Shown: positions 1 to 14,758, numbered from the stretch's first letter. The stretch: 64,000 bases of DNA from Hypomesus transpacificus (GCF_021917145.1 NC_061063.1:7516876-7580875), one strand, 5' to 3'. Notes: generated by a model not told the origin, from the letters alone. A program made the numbers and translations.

Positions 1-3000
1 CTCTAATCAGAGCCCACCTGTGACCCTTACATGTGTCCTACTACCTCCCCCTTTACAAAGCTTACCCACATGCTAGAACAGTTGGTACCATACCTTGTGT
101 TTAACACCCTGCCCATCTCAGTTGTCCCCAAACACTCATACGCTAGGAACTGTACTATCTTAGATACTTGTTCAAAAATCTATTGGGCAATTTGAAGTTC
201 TTCATCTGGCTTTACTTTAATTATTTAACCAGTCCTATTTCATCATCCCATGTAGAGTACAACTGCAAAGCAAGGAAATACTGTTGGCAATACAGCTGTA
301 AAACTCTCCAGCTATGCCACAAGCCATCCAATAACACTACACTCATATATTCCCATGAACACAGCTTTGTGGCTATTATGTAAATGTTGTAGCGTTTCCT
401 CTTTCAAGTCCCCGCTTTTCTGTGGGATCATTGTGAGGCCAGATGGAAAATATGCAAACTCATTTCTGTAGCTGTTGGTACAGCCCTTGTCATCCACAAA
501 ATGCCTTCTTTTGGCATCAACGGGTGCTGGATAGTGAGGGCAAGTCCACACAGGAATCCCCCCCCCCCCCCAAATTGAGCAGAGCACATTGGGAAACACT
601 CCAACACACGTTCACACAATGTTACTTGTTACAGGACATCAATGGGAAACATAGACAGACTGAGTGACTGGAATATTTATCAAGTTGGATTACAGAGTGA
701 AAGGCACATCCTTACAGCTGATTACAACTGACAGAATGGAATGGTATGAAGAAGTATCATACAATAAATAATTGATCAAGAACCATAGGGATACATTACT
801 TTCTGTTATTAAGACATGGGTGCATTCAAAAACACAGAAATACTAATGGTGCATTAGACACCTTTACTTAAAACTGCAACATACCACCTAGTCATGAAAA
901 ACTGAAAATATCCACTCAAGTAGGGTAAACATTTCTTCAACTCTGTAAAGCACTGTCAGTTAACAATCTGTGACATCTCTGAGCATCAGAAGCACCCAGA
1001 GGGTCATTCCCTGTGATAATGTCCATTATCAAACATTACATATGCTCAGATTAGCACTTAATCTGTCTTTAAAGCCAATGGCACTCTATTAAGGGAAGCG
1101 AAGGACTTGGGTGGACATTAAAGTTGATTTGATATTTTTTTTTTCCGTGTCTACTACAAGTGATCAATTAAAAAAAACTCTTCATTCCCACTCTTCTAAA
1201 AATGAGATTGGGAAATGTCTTTTGAATAAATAATCAGAAATTTAGCAGCTAGACATGACCATGCGATCATCCATTACCATGTAGTGGATACACTATACAC
1301 TATAATGTCTACCATTGCATTGCTGCAGACAAATACAAATCGAGCTGTGAAACAGCCAAGTTATTCACGTAGTCCAATACTTCCATGTTGAAATCCTTGA
1401 TGGGTTACTTATGTCTCATTATAAACCGGCAAAATTATATCCAAATAGAAATGTGGCAATATGCATTAAGATATCATTTTTGTAGGAACCTCATTTTGTG
1501 TACAGGTTAGACTTTAGGCATTTGGATCAAGTGTAGATTGGCTGGAACAAGTATTTTCGGTAATGCTTGTGTCCAGCATTCTCTGCTGCCCTCTGCATTG
1601 CTAGCCCTCATTACTATAATTGAGTCCATCCTCCTTCTTCCTCTACAGGCGCTGATGGCTCAATTAGGATCTTGCTGGAGGACTGATCAGACGGCAGGCT
1701 AGATAATGTGGACATAGCTCGACTCATGCTGAGTCTACCAAAACCACCTCACTATGACACACAGTGATGCAAATATTTGTAGGGGCATGCTTTAAACTCA
1801 ATCTCAGTTCCAGAGACATTCATGAAAAGTTTAGGATTTTATGATTGCATCGATGTTGTGAAAAGACAGCTATAGATAAAATCCATCACCTATAGGTAAA
1901 ATGAAGCTTTCCTTAAATTCCCACAAATCATTTGCTAACTGTGTTTATAATTCAGTATTCATCAAATACCTCAAATGTGGGGGAGGGTGAGTGCAATAAT
2001 GGCCCCGGGTCTCTCTGTTTTGGACTATTTGTAATGGCAGTGACCTTTAGCGGATTATGGTGGTGATTATTGGTCAATGAATATGACAAGTCCTGATTTG
2101 ATGAGCAAGCACAAGAAGTGGAAAGGAAGTCCAGCCTGCTGAGTGATGGAGTTGCATTACTCTTCTGTTTTTTTTTCTAAAAGTCTAATCCCTTTTTGCA
2201 AGGAACTATCTAATGAGTTAGAACAGAAGGAGTAGCAAACAGTGATCACAGTTTTGAGATCTGGCCTATAGACTCAAGTCAATCACATTCCATTATTGAT
2301 TGCCAATCCTGAGACAATCCAACAAAATAATGACGGGGAGTTAAAGGTATTTCTGCAGAAATATGATGCAGAGTCCTCCATACCTGTATTAGAAAGCATT
2401 GCCATTGTAGTTCATTTGAAGGTTTCCTTTAATTGCGACAGCTTTTACTGACAATCCTAAAATCAATTTCCCAGGGCTGTACAGGACCGTTACTGACTGT
2501 AACAAATATGACAAATGCAACAAGCCCAACAAGCCCAAACCTATGCAAAGGTATTTAGTCGGAAAACGTGTGATGGGAGCATTTCGGTTTTATAGAATCT
2601 CTGAAAACTGTACTAGTATGTATGTATGTAGCCTATTTGCCATGTCTTGCACTGATAAGTTAACATGAAGGCCTAGACTTTGTAAAGACCTTCAAACCTT
2701 ATCTCTCAAAGTAATAAAATCAAATAAGCCAATATGTGCAGGATATAGAGCCCCATCACACTAGACGTCAGTCCTTTTCAATAATTTAGGTATAAACTTT
2801 TTAGATAAATTTTCCATTAGTCCCTACCTGTCTAATTTCGACACTGACTGACAGCTAGGCTGAAGATGGATAAATATATAGGAAAGAAATTTCGCAATTT
2901 TGACTGAACACCAAGCCTATAACATGATTTTAAGGTAAAGAGCCTATATTTTACAGACCACGAGAAGAAGCCATTCAGGGACCGACACCCAGCGACGAAT

Positions 3001-6000
3001 ACTCCGTGTCAGCTCGCGGTTAGCATCATTTTGACAGCTCTTATTTTGGTAGTTGCCCATCACTCCAAAAACGTAAGCAGCGCTCAATCTTCAAAATTGT
3101 TTTTTTTTGTTTTGACTACACTCATGGACCATTAATTTTAGATTGTAACAATCATTTTTTAGTGAAACAAAGTGTTCTATTACCATTTCACAATCTCTAA
3201 GTCGACCGACAGCCATTACCTGTTTATAAGCCTCAACTCTTCCAACAAAATAGGATAAACCAGAGAGCCACAAGACGGTGCGAACGAGAGAGCAAGCAAG
3301 GATTGATATCTACAAAAAACGTAAATTATATTTGATAGATAATTAATCGATATAATAATGCATGGGTAGTTGAATTTGCTTGATTTAAACAATAAAGCAA
3401 TCACTTGTACTGCGAGAGAAAAAACGCAGGAAGGAAATGTACAAGTACACTTACCCTGAATGATTACAGTGTAAAGAAACAGAAGAATTGCGTTATTTAA
3501 CTCTATATTTTAAGATGTTCAACAATCACAAGCGTCGTTACTATTTACATAAATCCCTTATTCCATTCCGTTTAGTAAAGATATAACTATTCTATTCTGC
3601 CAAACGATACAGTGTAGCCTAACCAGTGTAGCACAGCCTAGCTACGTCATTGCCACCAGTTCATGATTGACCTGTCATGGGCCAATACGAAGCCAATACT
3701 GCACATACCAAGCCAATCATAGGATAAGTTACTGTAAATGGGAAGGATCTGAAGGAGAGGACATGACGGAGGTGACGGCCATGTTCTTCTATAATGTTTG
3801 TGTCCCTCCGCCTCGTTATTTACCTTTAACAGGATTTTGCATGTGCAGAAAATGTCACCGTGGCCTACTAGGTAGCATCAGCCCAGCAAGAACCGTTATT
3901 TGTTGGGTTAACTCATGGTCAGCACACAGGCCACATTTCACCGTGTACGTTAACAGTCTTCTTACGTGAGAGGAAATAAAATAAAAGGAGGGTGCCTACT
4001 CTAAAAAAGCAAACCAGATTCCTGATGAACGATTTCAGTACAAGGATAACCATGGTTAGGGAATTAGTTATGTTTTAGAGTGTGTTCTGGTTCCTGGTCT
4101 TCTTTGGCCACAGGTTGGCTGCCCTGACCTAATGGTATTGTGATACTAGACAGATCCGGTCAGCAATTCCTCAATAAAAAGTCAGGCGGCCTAAATCTCC
4201 TATTTCGAAATGTTAAATACAAATGAATGGATTATTTATTGCACAACAACACACACATTGGACCTTACGTTTTAGCCAAGGTCAAAACATGGCAAACCCC
4301 AACAAGTCAAGTCGGATAGGCTATAGGCCTATATGTAGGCTATACAATGTTCTTATAGCTATAGGATATAGCTATATACTATGTTCCTATATTCTATAAA
4401 TATATGGCCTACAATACAAGCCTACTATAAGAACACAGCAACTGAAAATAACTACATTTTGATTTAACACCTTTTCACACCACCATCTCTCTCCATTCTC
4501 AGTACACCCAACACTACACCAAAACATGCTCTGTAGGTCTACCATCCCATGAGACTTGACATGTTTAATACATTTAGACTGATTTATTGGGTGTGGAAGA
4601 ATTAGATAGACAGTGAGAAGGAGAGAGAGATCTAGAGAGAGAGAGCTCAACCAGGAAATGGCAAATAGAAGATTACTCAATATGTTTTCTCTTTTATGTA
4701 GGAAGCTTAAAGGTACAGGAGATATGCTTTGTAAGCAGAAGGGACCCAATAAACTAACATCTAGCTCTGTGCAGCTGAACTGAAACACAAATGCAGATAC
4801 AACTACGTTCAAGTCTGAGTTATATGTACCGTATATATAGACTATAAATGATATATTTATAACTGTTGCCTTATGAATCTTAATAGTCAAGTATTTTATC
4901 ATCTCTACAGATGTATACATGCTAAATGTGTGCTTGTTCTCGACCAAGTGTACAGGGTCTAATGGGAAGATATAGCCTACTTGCCTTGTCACAGTGTTAC
5001 TGGTTTATTACAGATTAAATCACACATTGTAAGCATTTTTTGTCCAACACACACAAACCGAAAACTACTGGTACGAAAGTGTGTTCAGCTGAGAGGTGTG
5101 TGTAGGCGGACAACCCTTTAGCGTTTAGTGGCACACAATGCTCTGAAGGGCCATTGCACCCTGACTGCTGCTTGGCAACACACTGTCACCATGGTGAAGG
5201 TGAAAACAAAAACTCCTGTCCACAACTCACCTCATTGGACAATATGAAAAACAGGAAATATATAGGCCATATCCCATGAATAATGCACATGTGCTTAACG
5301 TTTTGGTATTGTCATTATTTTCATTCAACTCCATTATAGTAGGCCTATTTCATCAAGCACAAGCTCGTTTATTGCAACATATCTCCACTTTAGCCACAAC
5401 AACCAACTTAACTAGATTTGTTGAAAGAAGTGTGAGGTCATTCAAAGGCTTAGGAAATGATTATACATTCAGACATGAAGTTTTGAGAAAATAATAAACC
5501 TGAGTATCCTTGCTATTGTCTGCTTGAGCTAATGTCAGAGCGTATAAGTCTGATGTCGTTTTTCTTGATCTGCTGTGTGTGTGTTGGGGGGATGGGGTTC
5601 GTCTCTAAGTAATGGTGTATGTTTGTGAGCGCTAGACAAAGAAACAATAAGGAATCTAAGTCAATGTAGGCCTATCCATCAAGTTGGAACAGGTGAAATC
5701 AATAAAGATGACAAACAACTCAAAATTCCAGGCATATCATCATTTTAGCTATGTACACGGTAAAAGCTAAATTGGATCCTTGTGTTGGTGGTAGGTACAC
5801 AATTCAATATTTGGCTGCTTAGCAAGACCTAATGGAAACAGTAGTAGCCGACGTTATAAAAAATAAATATCGAATGTATTTTTCTTCAATCAGCTACACA
5901 CTTTTACCACACGGTGGCAGCATAACCCTTTAAACGAAAACTTAGACTGACTATCACCCAGTAGTCACAGTAACGCACGGTCTGCACTCACGAAAAGATC

Positions 6001-7730
6001 GCGCAAGACACCCCTATCGACCCCTTAGACATATAGACTACCTACTGATGACTCTTTTGATAACATTGCAAACGACGTTTGCAACGTTACAAGATGTTGA
6101 GTCTGTAAAAATTCAATATTTAAAATAGCCTATTTCGAAATATATTAATTTACAGTTGGTTAATGTGAGTAAAAGTTACAACAAATCAACCAATTATTTA
6201 AATCTAGGTCTATGTAATTAGGCATACACTTACCTGATGTCAAATATGTTCTTGCGAAGTCATAGTCCATTCATTTAATAAATGTTTGATGACACAAAGA
6301 TCATATAGCCTAGGCCTACATTTTGGAAATAAGTCTATATAGTTAGGTTGACTATTTTCAGACCCATGATGATAATAATAGATTTTGGATTAAAAAACTA
6401 AATTTACAGGCCTCTTTCAATGTTTTCTTTATTTTACTCTAAAACAAATAGCATTGCAAAAATGATAGATTGCCTACATTATATCCTACATTATAACAGA
6501 CATTGTGCAAATTATGTTGTCTTGCTATTTCTTTAATGTTTTTTATTTATGTAGCTAAATGTTAAATACAATCGAAAAACGGCTTGACTTTGACACAGAA
6601 GTCTTTCAAATGGACATGATTGAAAGGCATTCCTCTGTCTTATGAAATATTTCTGATTCAAAGCAATCAAAATAATGTTTCGAGGTGTTGTTTGTGTTTA
6701 ACTTACAGTTTTTAAACTGACATAAACCAACTTGTGCTTGAGTTTTGTTTTAGGCTATACATTCTCTAGTGAATGAATGCCAAATAGGCTGTACATCCGA
6801 AGTCCATCAATTTATTCTAAATTATTCTAATTTACAAGATATAGACCTAAAATTTGAAAGATTATAACAAGCACTTAATTTCGTTACAAAAGCTCAACGG
6901 AACAAGTGCATGAAATGGCCATCATTGTTTGTCACACGGTTTCCAAATGCTTGTTAATAATACGAAGGCTCTAGCCTACCTGTAGCCTACACGAAGCCTA
7001 AAAATTCACACATGTCTAAAGTGCCAAAGATGCGTTACAAAATGAGAACAATGGAGTTCAATTCAAATCTACTCAAAATGTTTATTATTATGGATTTAAG
7101 TGCGCGATATGGGCTACCTGTGTGGGACAAGTGTCTTAAATATTCAGAAACATTAATAGCTCCTTTACAAAAACGCATGTGTGGAATTCAGATTCGTCTC
7201 ACCATCTTCAATGCATAAAACAAAACGAAAATAGCCTTGTTTGTTCCGTTTATACATTTGGTTGTTTTCTGTTGGCCGATGTAAAACGAAATGGGAAAGT
7301 AAGTAATTGGAAAAACACAACATTCCTCAGTTTGAGCAAACCTTGATTGACTAGTAAAGGCAAATGTTGGGCAACGTTCGTTTGGTATTGCAGTAAAATG
7401 ATCCATGATCTTCTGCATACTTTATTTGCTGGTAAATTAATACAACGTTTTGATGTTATGGTCGGAACACTTTGTCCAAGGAATCTGGATGGGCAAAGCT
7501 CCAATTACACGTTATATTGAATGTCCAAATAGTTGTGGTCAAAAGAAAAAAGGCTGACCCCTGGTGAGAACTGAGAAATATGAGCCTTCATTTCGGTTTA
7601 TTTGGCCTCTGTGCATGGTTTCCCTGTGCCTTGTAATTTCACTTTCACTGATATAATTGTAAAAACTAAAAGGTGCCATTGCGCGTGCACTTGGGATATT
7701 GTGAGATAGCCTTCTAATGTTGCAACACAT
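1..7730. other. Non-coding AT-rich stretch
   Basis: I see no exon with recognisable protein homology here. Short open frames exist on both strands but are AT-driven, and none is flanked by convincing matched splice sites plus a continuing frame. The longest (4387-4992, minus, 201 codons) has low-complexity hydrophobic composition and matches no family I know. Isolated strong-looking minus-strand splice donors occur near 3450 and 6232, which could belong to a non-coding RNA but have no visible partners. A CTCF-like motif lies near 5907. Confidence 0.6.
5907..5923 (+). promoter_or_regulatory. CTCF-like motif
   Basis: The plus strand reads CCACACGGTGGCAGCAT, close to the vertebrate CTCF core (CCACNNGGNGGCAG). 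CTCF sites of this type anchor chromatin loops. Only the motif is visible. Single motif matches are common by chance, so occupancy is inference. Confidence 0.3.
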
Positions 7731-7734
7731 TTAA

Positions 7735-7922
7735 AGGGAGTCAGATGGCTGAGTGGTTAGGGAATCGGGCAAGTAATCAGAAGGTACCAGTTTGCATCCC
7801 GGCCGTGCCAAATGATGTTGTGTCTTTGGGCAAGACACTTCACCCTACTGGCCTCGGGGGGAATGTCTCTGTACTTACTGTAAGTCGAATATGAGTGTCA
7901 GCTAAAAATGACTAAATATAAA
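7735..7922 (+). mobile_element. tRNA-derived SINE, full length
   Basis: The 5' part resembles a tRNA gene: an A-box-like stretch around 'ggctgagtggttaggg' and a B-box-like stretch around 7787-7797. It is followed by the body 'ttgggcaagacacttcaccc' and the tail 'gtaagtcgaa...aaatgactaaata'. The body and tail are shared with the copy at 26136-26312, and the head with the fragment at 22494, so this is a dispersed family rather than a real tRNA gene. No acceptor-stem pairing is visible. Expected to be an RNA polymerase III retroposon dependent on a LINE partner. Confidence 0.75.
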
Positions 7923-7925
7923 AGT

Positions 7926-10900
7926 AAAGCCTCATGAATGTTAGCATTAAGTTATATCTAAGTAACTATTAATCACAAGCATGGGCTTTTAGGTGTCCAT
8001 TTAGTTAATGGACTAAACTTAATAAATTAAGTTAATAACTTAATAAACTCAGCTAATGCGTGATTTATGTTAGATTTTGTATAATGTTACAAGATAACAA
8101 GAAATGATTTGGCCACGTCTACAATAAGCAGGCCCAAGTTGAAACTTGCCAATAGTTTGTCATTGTTGGGAAAATGACACTAGATTTTAAAATATTGTTT
8201 TATGTTTTGCATTAGATTTGCTTTCTTACAGCAATACTGATGGAAACGCAAACCCTACCGTCCTCCGTGCATTCTCTCTCTCTCACACACGTTCTCTCAG
8301 GACACAGACCCGGACAACCCCCTCCAGGCTTATAGCATACATGCACATACATTTTACAAAGTAGATCCTATCCTAAACACGCACGTACATTCACGTCTCC
8401 TACTCTTTCTTTTTCTCTCATACACGCACACACACACCAAATGTTTTGCTGTTGTTCATTGGATATCTGCAGCATCTTCATATGCTTGTTCGTCCTAGTA
8501 GACTGTACTACCATGGCCTTTAAAAAAAAAAAATTCCGTCTAGCCAAATTGGACAGCACCAATTCACTTCAATTCAAATGAAAGACTATAGTAATTGCCA
8601 TCTTTATTTTAAGTATCACTTTCTAGATGACATTCGATCCTTCTTACGAACACCGCTCATTATCATTATTCAAATCATTGGTCCTCAATTTGAATATTGG
8701 CGCGACGGGGATCCAACCATCTCGCAGACGGGGGTGCACAAAGCATATGCAGTCTCATGTTCAGTTGAATCCTTTTTTGAAATACAGGTAGAATATAAGA
8801 GAAAATACAACTGCATATCGCCTTTTAATTATTATTAATTGATATTCATTAGTCTGGAAATCTAGAATGGAAAAGACTGGCACTGTTTTTATTTATTATT
8901 TTTTTATTCGAATTTATGATGTACAATTGCATGGAATGTTGCAATGAAAACCTGAGAAGGTGCAAATCCGGCACATCAGAAGCTAGGTGCCAGATTTAAA
9001 TTGGCCTCATGTAAATATAAGAAAATTACTCCATTAGTTTTTGTCTGAGTACATTTTCTTAAACAGTCTAATAGTTTAATAAGGCCTTTGAAGTTCTAAG
9101 TTGCATATTCTAGTAGTTGGCCAAGCTAACCTTTCGTTTTGAAGAAGTCTAGCTGTTTTCTCACGCAAAGTATTTGGACATGTCTGTAGTTTTGTAGATA
9201 AAACAATAGAGTTATACTTGTGGATTGCTGCTGACCTATACGATCCCCCAAGTGTCTGTTTCTCACGCGTGGTCTCTTGGCAACGTATGTCTTTCTTTCT
9301 CTTATTTTTCTCAGTGCGTGCGTGCGTGCTTTCAGACTGGGACGTTGAGGGAGGGTCTTGAACTTGATAATGAACTTGAGTCATCTCATTACGATTCTGA
9401 AAGTCTCTTGTCAAGTGCGATGGATCCGGGTTCCCATACTTGCTTAGAGAAAACGGGGCCTTTGTGTATTATCCCCAGCCCATTAGCTGCACTTGCTTTG
9501 GCTTCCAATTTGAATCCCTTGGACCAAACACTAACTCCGAGGGCCAGCAATGAACAGTTGGGCCGAAAATGAGACAGTAGCCGATAGTGATCTCCAGGAA
9601 AACGTACACAAATGTAAAAAGAGAGCAGAAAAAATGTGTTTTGTTATTTTCTGTATTTAAATGAACAATAGGCAACACTTTCACCTCAATGTGAACGTTT
9701 TTCCCTCAAAACCCATGCAGCCTATCATAATGACCCGTCTCGACTGCCTGCAAGAATCACAAAATCACTGACGTCAATGTCAAATATTAGAAAAAACATT
9801 TTAAGCCACTGTAAACATATGTGTTGGCCTATGTGTGTTTGCTTGTGTGTGAGATGTGTGTGTGTGAGATTGCGTGTATTGGGGAGGAATTGTGTAAAGG
9901 AGGCGTGGGTAGCCCATTGAAGCGTCGCACAGGTCCACATTGTCACTCCATCCACTTGTCTGTTTAATTTCTGAGGGTGGGGACAACCATGGTACTGCAT
10001 TGAGTCACGAAGGGGTGGGCCTAAGGCACTGTATATGATTTCGGACACATTAGATATAGACCATAACCATTTGTAAACGTGAGATGTCGTTTCGTGGAAA
10101 CCGAGTAGAACGGGCAGTCCCAACTGTCTCATTGGAAGGGGGAGGACTGGACTGTCTGTGTAGGAAATAGCAACCATCTTATGAAGAAACATGTTGGGCG
10201 ACCCGGTTGACTAAAAGATTATGGATGGTGCCAGAACGACGTCACGAATAAGAACTTGCTTGTTTTATCCAGAATATGCTCATTTCGCTCAGCCCTTTCC
10301 AGAGCGTACGGCTGGTGGCCGTGAGACGCACATGAATCCCCCGTAACCCGTCTTCAAACTGGGTAAGAAGGACTACATTCTTAGATATTGTACATTTCTA
10401 ACAGCTTGTTCAGGCGCTCGTATGTGAAAGCTATGCAAATCCATTCAGGGCACAATCGTAGACAATCGTCTTCGCCTTACGGTTCAAGATTTGGTAATTA
10501 ACTGAAAAAAAGCATTGCTTAGATGAATGTAGCCTACATGTAGCCTATAACCTGTGACAATCTAGTTTTACAATAACCTAAAATTATTAAAGCCTATCAG
10601 TCATTATTTTCATCAATCGGATGCTGGTGCATGAACATTACGCCACCACATTACCGCGTAATATTTCAACCAACAGTATTTTGAACAGGAGGACCGATTG
10701 ATGTGAACGCCTTATACTAGACGTTTGGCACATGTACGGTTGTTCGATATGCGTTTGGGTGCTTGGTGAGACTGGATAAGAATAGGAGGAGTGTGGTGCT
10801 ATTCTGGACAAGTTTGCATTGGTATGGAGTCAGAAGGTCACACTGACGTTCTATCCAATTTTTGAACGGATGTGCTCGCTGTATTCCTTTGCATTTATCA

Positions 10901-13900
10901 TTCGGTGGCTTATCTCCATGTTAGCATTAACATAGCTACTTGAGTAAGACGGTTTTATAGATGAGTGGTAACAATATAAACCAAAGTTTTTGTTTATATG
11001 TCAATATGTGCTGTTGGAAAGTAGCCTACGTTAAATGATTATAATTTGCAGAAGTTTTCCAAATGTAGGCATAACACGCGTGTGGCAGATTGCACCCACC
11101 CATTTGGCCTGTGTTGTTCAAGACGGTATAGTTGCATCACAGTGGAAATATTAGAATAGCAGCCTCTTGTAACCAACAATAGCAGACAGTAGCCTACTGT
11201 AAATTGGATAGCCTACAACAAACAGGCCTAGCCCCACATAGGCCGTTATGTTTCTATATTCCTACGGCACCTACAATTATGTGGATCAGCGCAGCCCAAC
11301 ATCCAAACCCACGATGTAAATTTAAATGTTCCTGACATCATAATAAAATGAACACTCAATAACACCCCTCAGCCTTAAATGTAATCAAAGGCAGTGTATT
11401 ACGGCAACCAAACAGCAGAATTTTCAAATCGCTACGTGTTCCCCCGGTCCATTACAAGAGTAGGGTTGATTCACGTGTTAAGTAGCCCAGAGTAAAAAGC
11501 ATGTTAAAAAACAAAGATGATTACATGAAACCAGCTGCGGGCGGACACAACACATGGGTTAGGGCAGCATGGGATTACTAGGCAAAGCGCTTATGGGGGC
11601 TCTTACGTAAGACCTGTTTAACCTTTGAGACGAGAAAATAGGAATTAAAACCAGGTTGTTTCTCTTCAAAAGAAAGTGAACGTGGCACATCAACAATTTG
11701 TCTCACGAGATTAATAAACAAAGATTCAGTCAGAGATCAACCTTTTTTGTTATTTGAACATGGACATGCTATCTGAAAAAATTCTAGGCCTACAGTTTAT
11801 TGTAATCGATTCTGAGGGAATGCAGGTTTTTCTTGGATACATAATCTCCGAACGAAAAAGAAAACCTTTGAAAAGGTTCAGAGTGGAACTAAAAGTGTGG
11901 ACCTATTATTGACCCACTTGCGATATCCTTGTTATCCCAAGCATTTTATTATTTGGGGGTTAAATTAACTATCCTATAAAATCTGGTTTTGAAAGAAGCG
12001 GATTAAAAGTTGCAAGCCTGCCTATTGCGGAAAACGATAGCATAACATAATAACCTTACATTTCAGAATCGTTGACTGCATATAGCATTTCACCCCCATA
12101 CTTTCAATCCCATTTTAGAGACCACGAAACATTGGCATCATGCATAGGAACTGTACCAGCATCATTTGAAGAAGTTACAAAGTCGTCTCTCTCTCTCCCT
12201 CTCGCTGTCTTTCTCTTTCTTTTACACACACACACACACTAGTCTCTCAGGCGCACACACACAAGTGGATGGGTTAAGTCATGCACGAGGAGTTGCGCAC
12301 AGGCTCAGCAGTTGTAACTCTATAGCCACCTATGGCACTTATGTCTAAATCCCATAGGCCTATGTGCCTATCTAGCCTACGCTAGATTTGTAACATAATA
12401 GAAGAATCTTCTTCAGAGGTGTTCGAGTGTTTCAGAGCGTCGAGACATAACTGCAAGTGAAGAAGTAATGGCGTCGTACAGATAAACACGCACTTATCTA
12501 ACTAAATTCTTGTCAATCACAGGGTAGACGAAGTAGGATATGGCTGGAGTGTGAATCAAAAATAATAAAATATGTCTTGAAGGTTTATGCAGGTTCACAC
12601 CTGAGAATCCAAGTGATTATTTTCCATAACATAGTATAGCTCACATTTCTGTAGGGTCGTCATTCCTCACCTGTGGCTTAATAACACACAATTCTCATCC
12701 TCATCTTGTAAATATTTGTAAGTCTTTAAAACAAAAAGAATACAATTAAGCGCGAAAATGAAAACGAATCAAAATCATACTGTACACAATCATAAAAGCT
12801 GAATGGGTTTATGATCGCTTCACAATAATAGGCCATACACACATCCATGCCCATATAGAAGAATAATTAAAATGGGAAAATATAAACCGTATACTGTGCC
12901 ATACTTTTTCTACAGGATGCATTGAGTCTAAAATTACATGCCAGGGTTTAAACTGTGTCCATTCTGTCTTTTAGTTATTGGACCGAAAAAGACCCAGTAA
13001 AAACAGGGTCAAAGTTATATGGATTATGAGTGTTGTCCTTCAGGTTTTTCAAGATTTACTTAAATAATTCAATTAGAAAATATACTGTCCACTATTGTAA
13101 TCCCAATTGGCCCGTTTGTATTGATTCAAATGTAAATGTTGGAGTTATGGAACAAAATGAGGGACAGTCTAGCATTGACTTTCATAGGATAGGCCTACAT
13201 CAACAGTATATATTGTCATTTTGATCAGGGGCACATATCTTATAATAGGCTTTTTTGACTAATAATAGCCTGCTTTATCCACTATTAATGATAATCATCA
13301 TACTACAGTAAAAATACAGTACAAATATCATAATGACTTGTTCAAGAAATACAGCACAATTCATTAAAGAGATTAAAGATTAAAGCCTACACAATTAAAA
13401 TGAGAAGACTATAACACTAATTTAAAGCAATAAGTAAGCTATGTTAATTAGCTAATAAATCAATATATAATTATTGAAAATAATTGCTAAGTTAATTTGA
13501 ATGGGTGTGTATTTGTGTGTGGTTTTCAAGGCTCCTCAGTCCAGTCCTCTGTTACTGTCATGACTTGTCACACTTTCATAACAGTCCATCATTTGTATTT
13601 CCGACGCACTTTTGAAAATAAAGAATTTGAAGAGCACAACGATGTCACCACTAGTGTGTTTCCTTAAAAAAATAGTTTTTGGGGATATGGTTCTATTTAT
13701 TCTAATTTAAGACATTCCCCTTTGTTTTAATATTATAAAAATGTATTATAAAATTGTTCTAAAGCTTCACATCATTATATTCAGGGGGTCAGTTCAGTTT
13801 CACGGAAATAAACAGTTGCGGTGCTGACTTGAAACATATTCCTTGCTTGGTGATGTTGCAAATTTAGACGAGGTTACATTGACCAGTCGACCAGACAAAT

Positions 13901-14070
13901 AATACACATCATTCATCTTTAACACAAAAACATTAATTATTGTTTGCTTTGCATTTCTCTCAGTCAATGTTTTGTGTCTAGATTGCATTCTTTTCTGTTC
14001 TCTGTTTACAGGTGTGTGAGGCGCTTTGGAGTTTCCAGCTTGATTTACTGCTGAAGGGGCACTGTGCAGG
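7926..14070. other. Non-coding stretch upstream of mir-9
   Basis: No protein-coding exon is supported. The open frames at 9076-9572 and 9725-10192 overlap each other on opposite strands, show no homology I recognise and lack splice context. Much of the interval is AT-rich with scattered GTAGCCTAC-like words. Because mir-9 is on the plus strand at 14076, the primary transcript very probably crosses part of this interval, but I cannot place its start site. The segment near 10230-10350 contains a CRE-like ACGTCA and is less AT-rich, so it is one possible promoter zone (inference only). Confidence 0.5.
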
Positions 14071-14075
14071 CCTGA

Positions 14076-14163
14076 GGGGTTGGCTGTTATCTTTGGTTAT
14101 CTAGCTGTATGAGTGTTGTACATTCTTCATAAAGCTAGATAACCGAAAGTAACAAGAATCCCA
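14076..14163 (+). ncRNA. mir9: mir-9 microRNA precursor (mir-9-1 type)
   Basis: This hairpin encodes both mature mir-9 products. The 5-prime arm at 14090-14112 starts TCTTTGGTTATCTAGCTG and equals miR-9-5p. The 3-prime arm at 14129-14150 starts ATAAAGCTAGATAACCG and equals miR-9-3p. They are separated by a short loop, and the flanks (GGGGTTGG before, AATCCCA after) can pair to extend the stem, much like human mir-9-1. miR-9 is a deeply conserved neural microRNA that controls neural progenitor timing, for instance by repressing Hes/her and other targets. The host transcript should be a plus-strand non-coding RNA. The nearby brevican gene on the opposite strand fits the mir-9-1 locus of other vertebrates rather than another mir-9 paralogue. 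Recognition of the mature sequences is by exact match from memory. Confidence 0.97.
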
Positions 14164-14701
14164 TTACGCTCCTGCAAGGCCTTTCAACTTCCTGACCCAA
14201 GAAAAATCTGTCTAATGGCAAGAGCAGGCGTTTAGATGGATTACTCAAAAGGTAAAGTTCTATGCCACACTTACTGTAAGTGTCACAAAGTTAATATTTT
14301 TGAATTGCATTCGATTTTATACTATCTTGTTGATTTAAATCTTATATAATTGTATGGAATCTTGATAATAGCAGAATAAATTGACTGTTTAAGTATCAGT
14401 GTGGGATGTTAGTTTTGTAGTGGGAGTGAGACTTTGAATGAACAGGGTATCATCAGCCATCTGACACAGACAGGTGAAGAGGTGTGAGAAAGGTTTAGCT
14501 TTTTCTGGAATTTAAGTGAGTATCTAAAACACAATTTCTTGAAAAAAAGTACTACTTCATCAGTCTTTCCTTAGATTGTGAGCAAGAGAGACGCCTTCAC
14601 CGGCCAAGCTGGTTGACTTAATGGCTCAAGTAAAAACATATATTTTGCCTGACTCTTTACCACACAAAGGCCCTGGCACAGGGAGAGACTGGAGCAAAGA
14701 T

Positions 14702-14714
14702 GCACACAGACACA

Positions 14715-14758
<44 letters not shown>

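Noticed and set aside
4387..4992. 201-codon minus-strand open frame
   Set aside because: AT-rich hydrophobic low-complexity translation, no domain or splice context, and it includes a short GA repeat. Best explained by composition.
7735..7810. Possible functional tRNA gene
   Set aside because: A- and B-box-like words are present but no acceptor stem pairs, and the same head occurs in another dispersed copy. It is a SINE.
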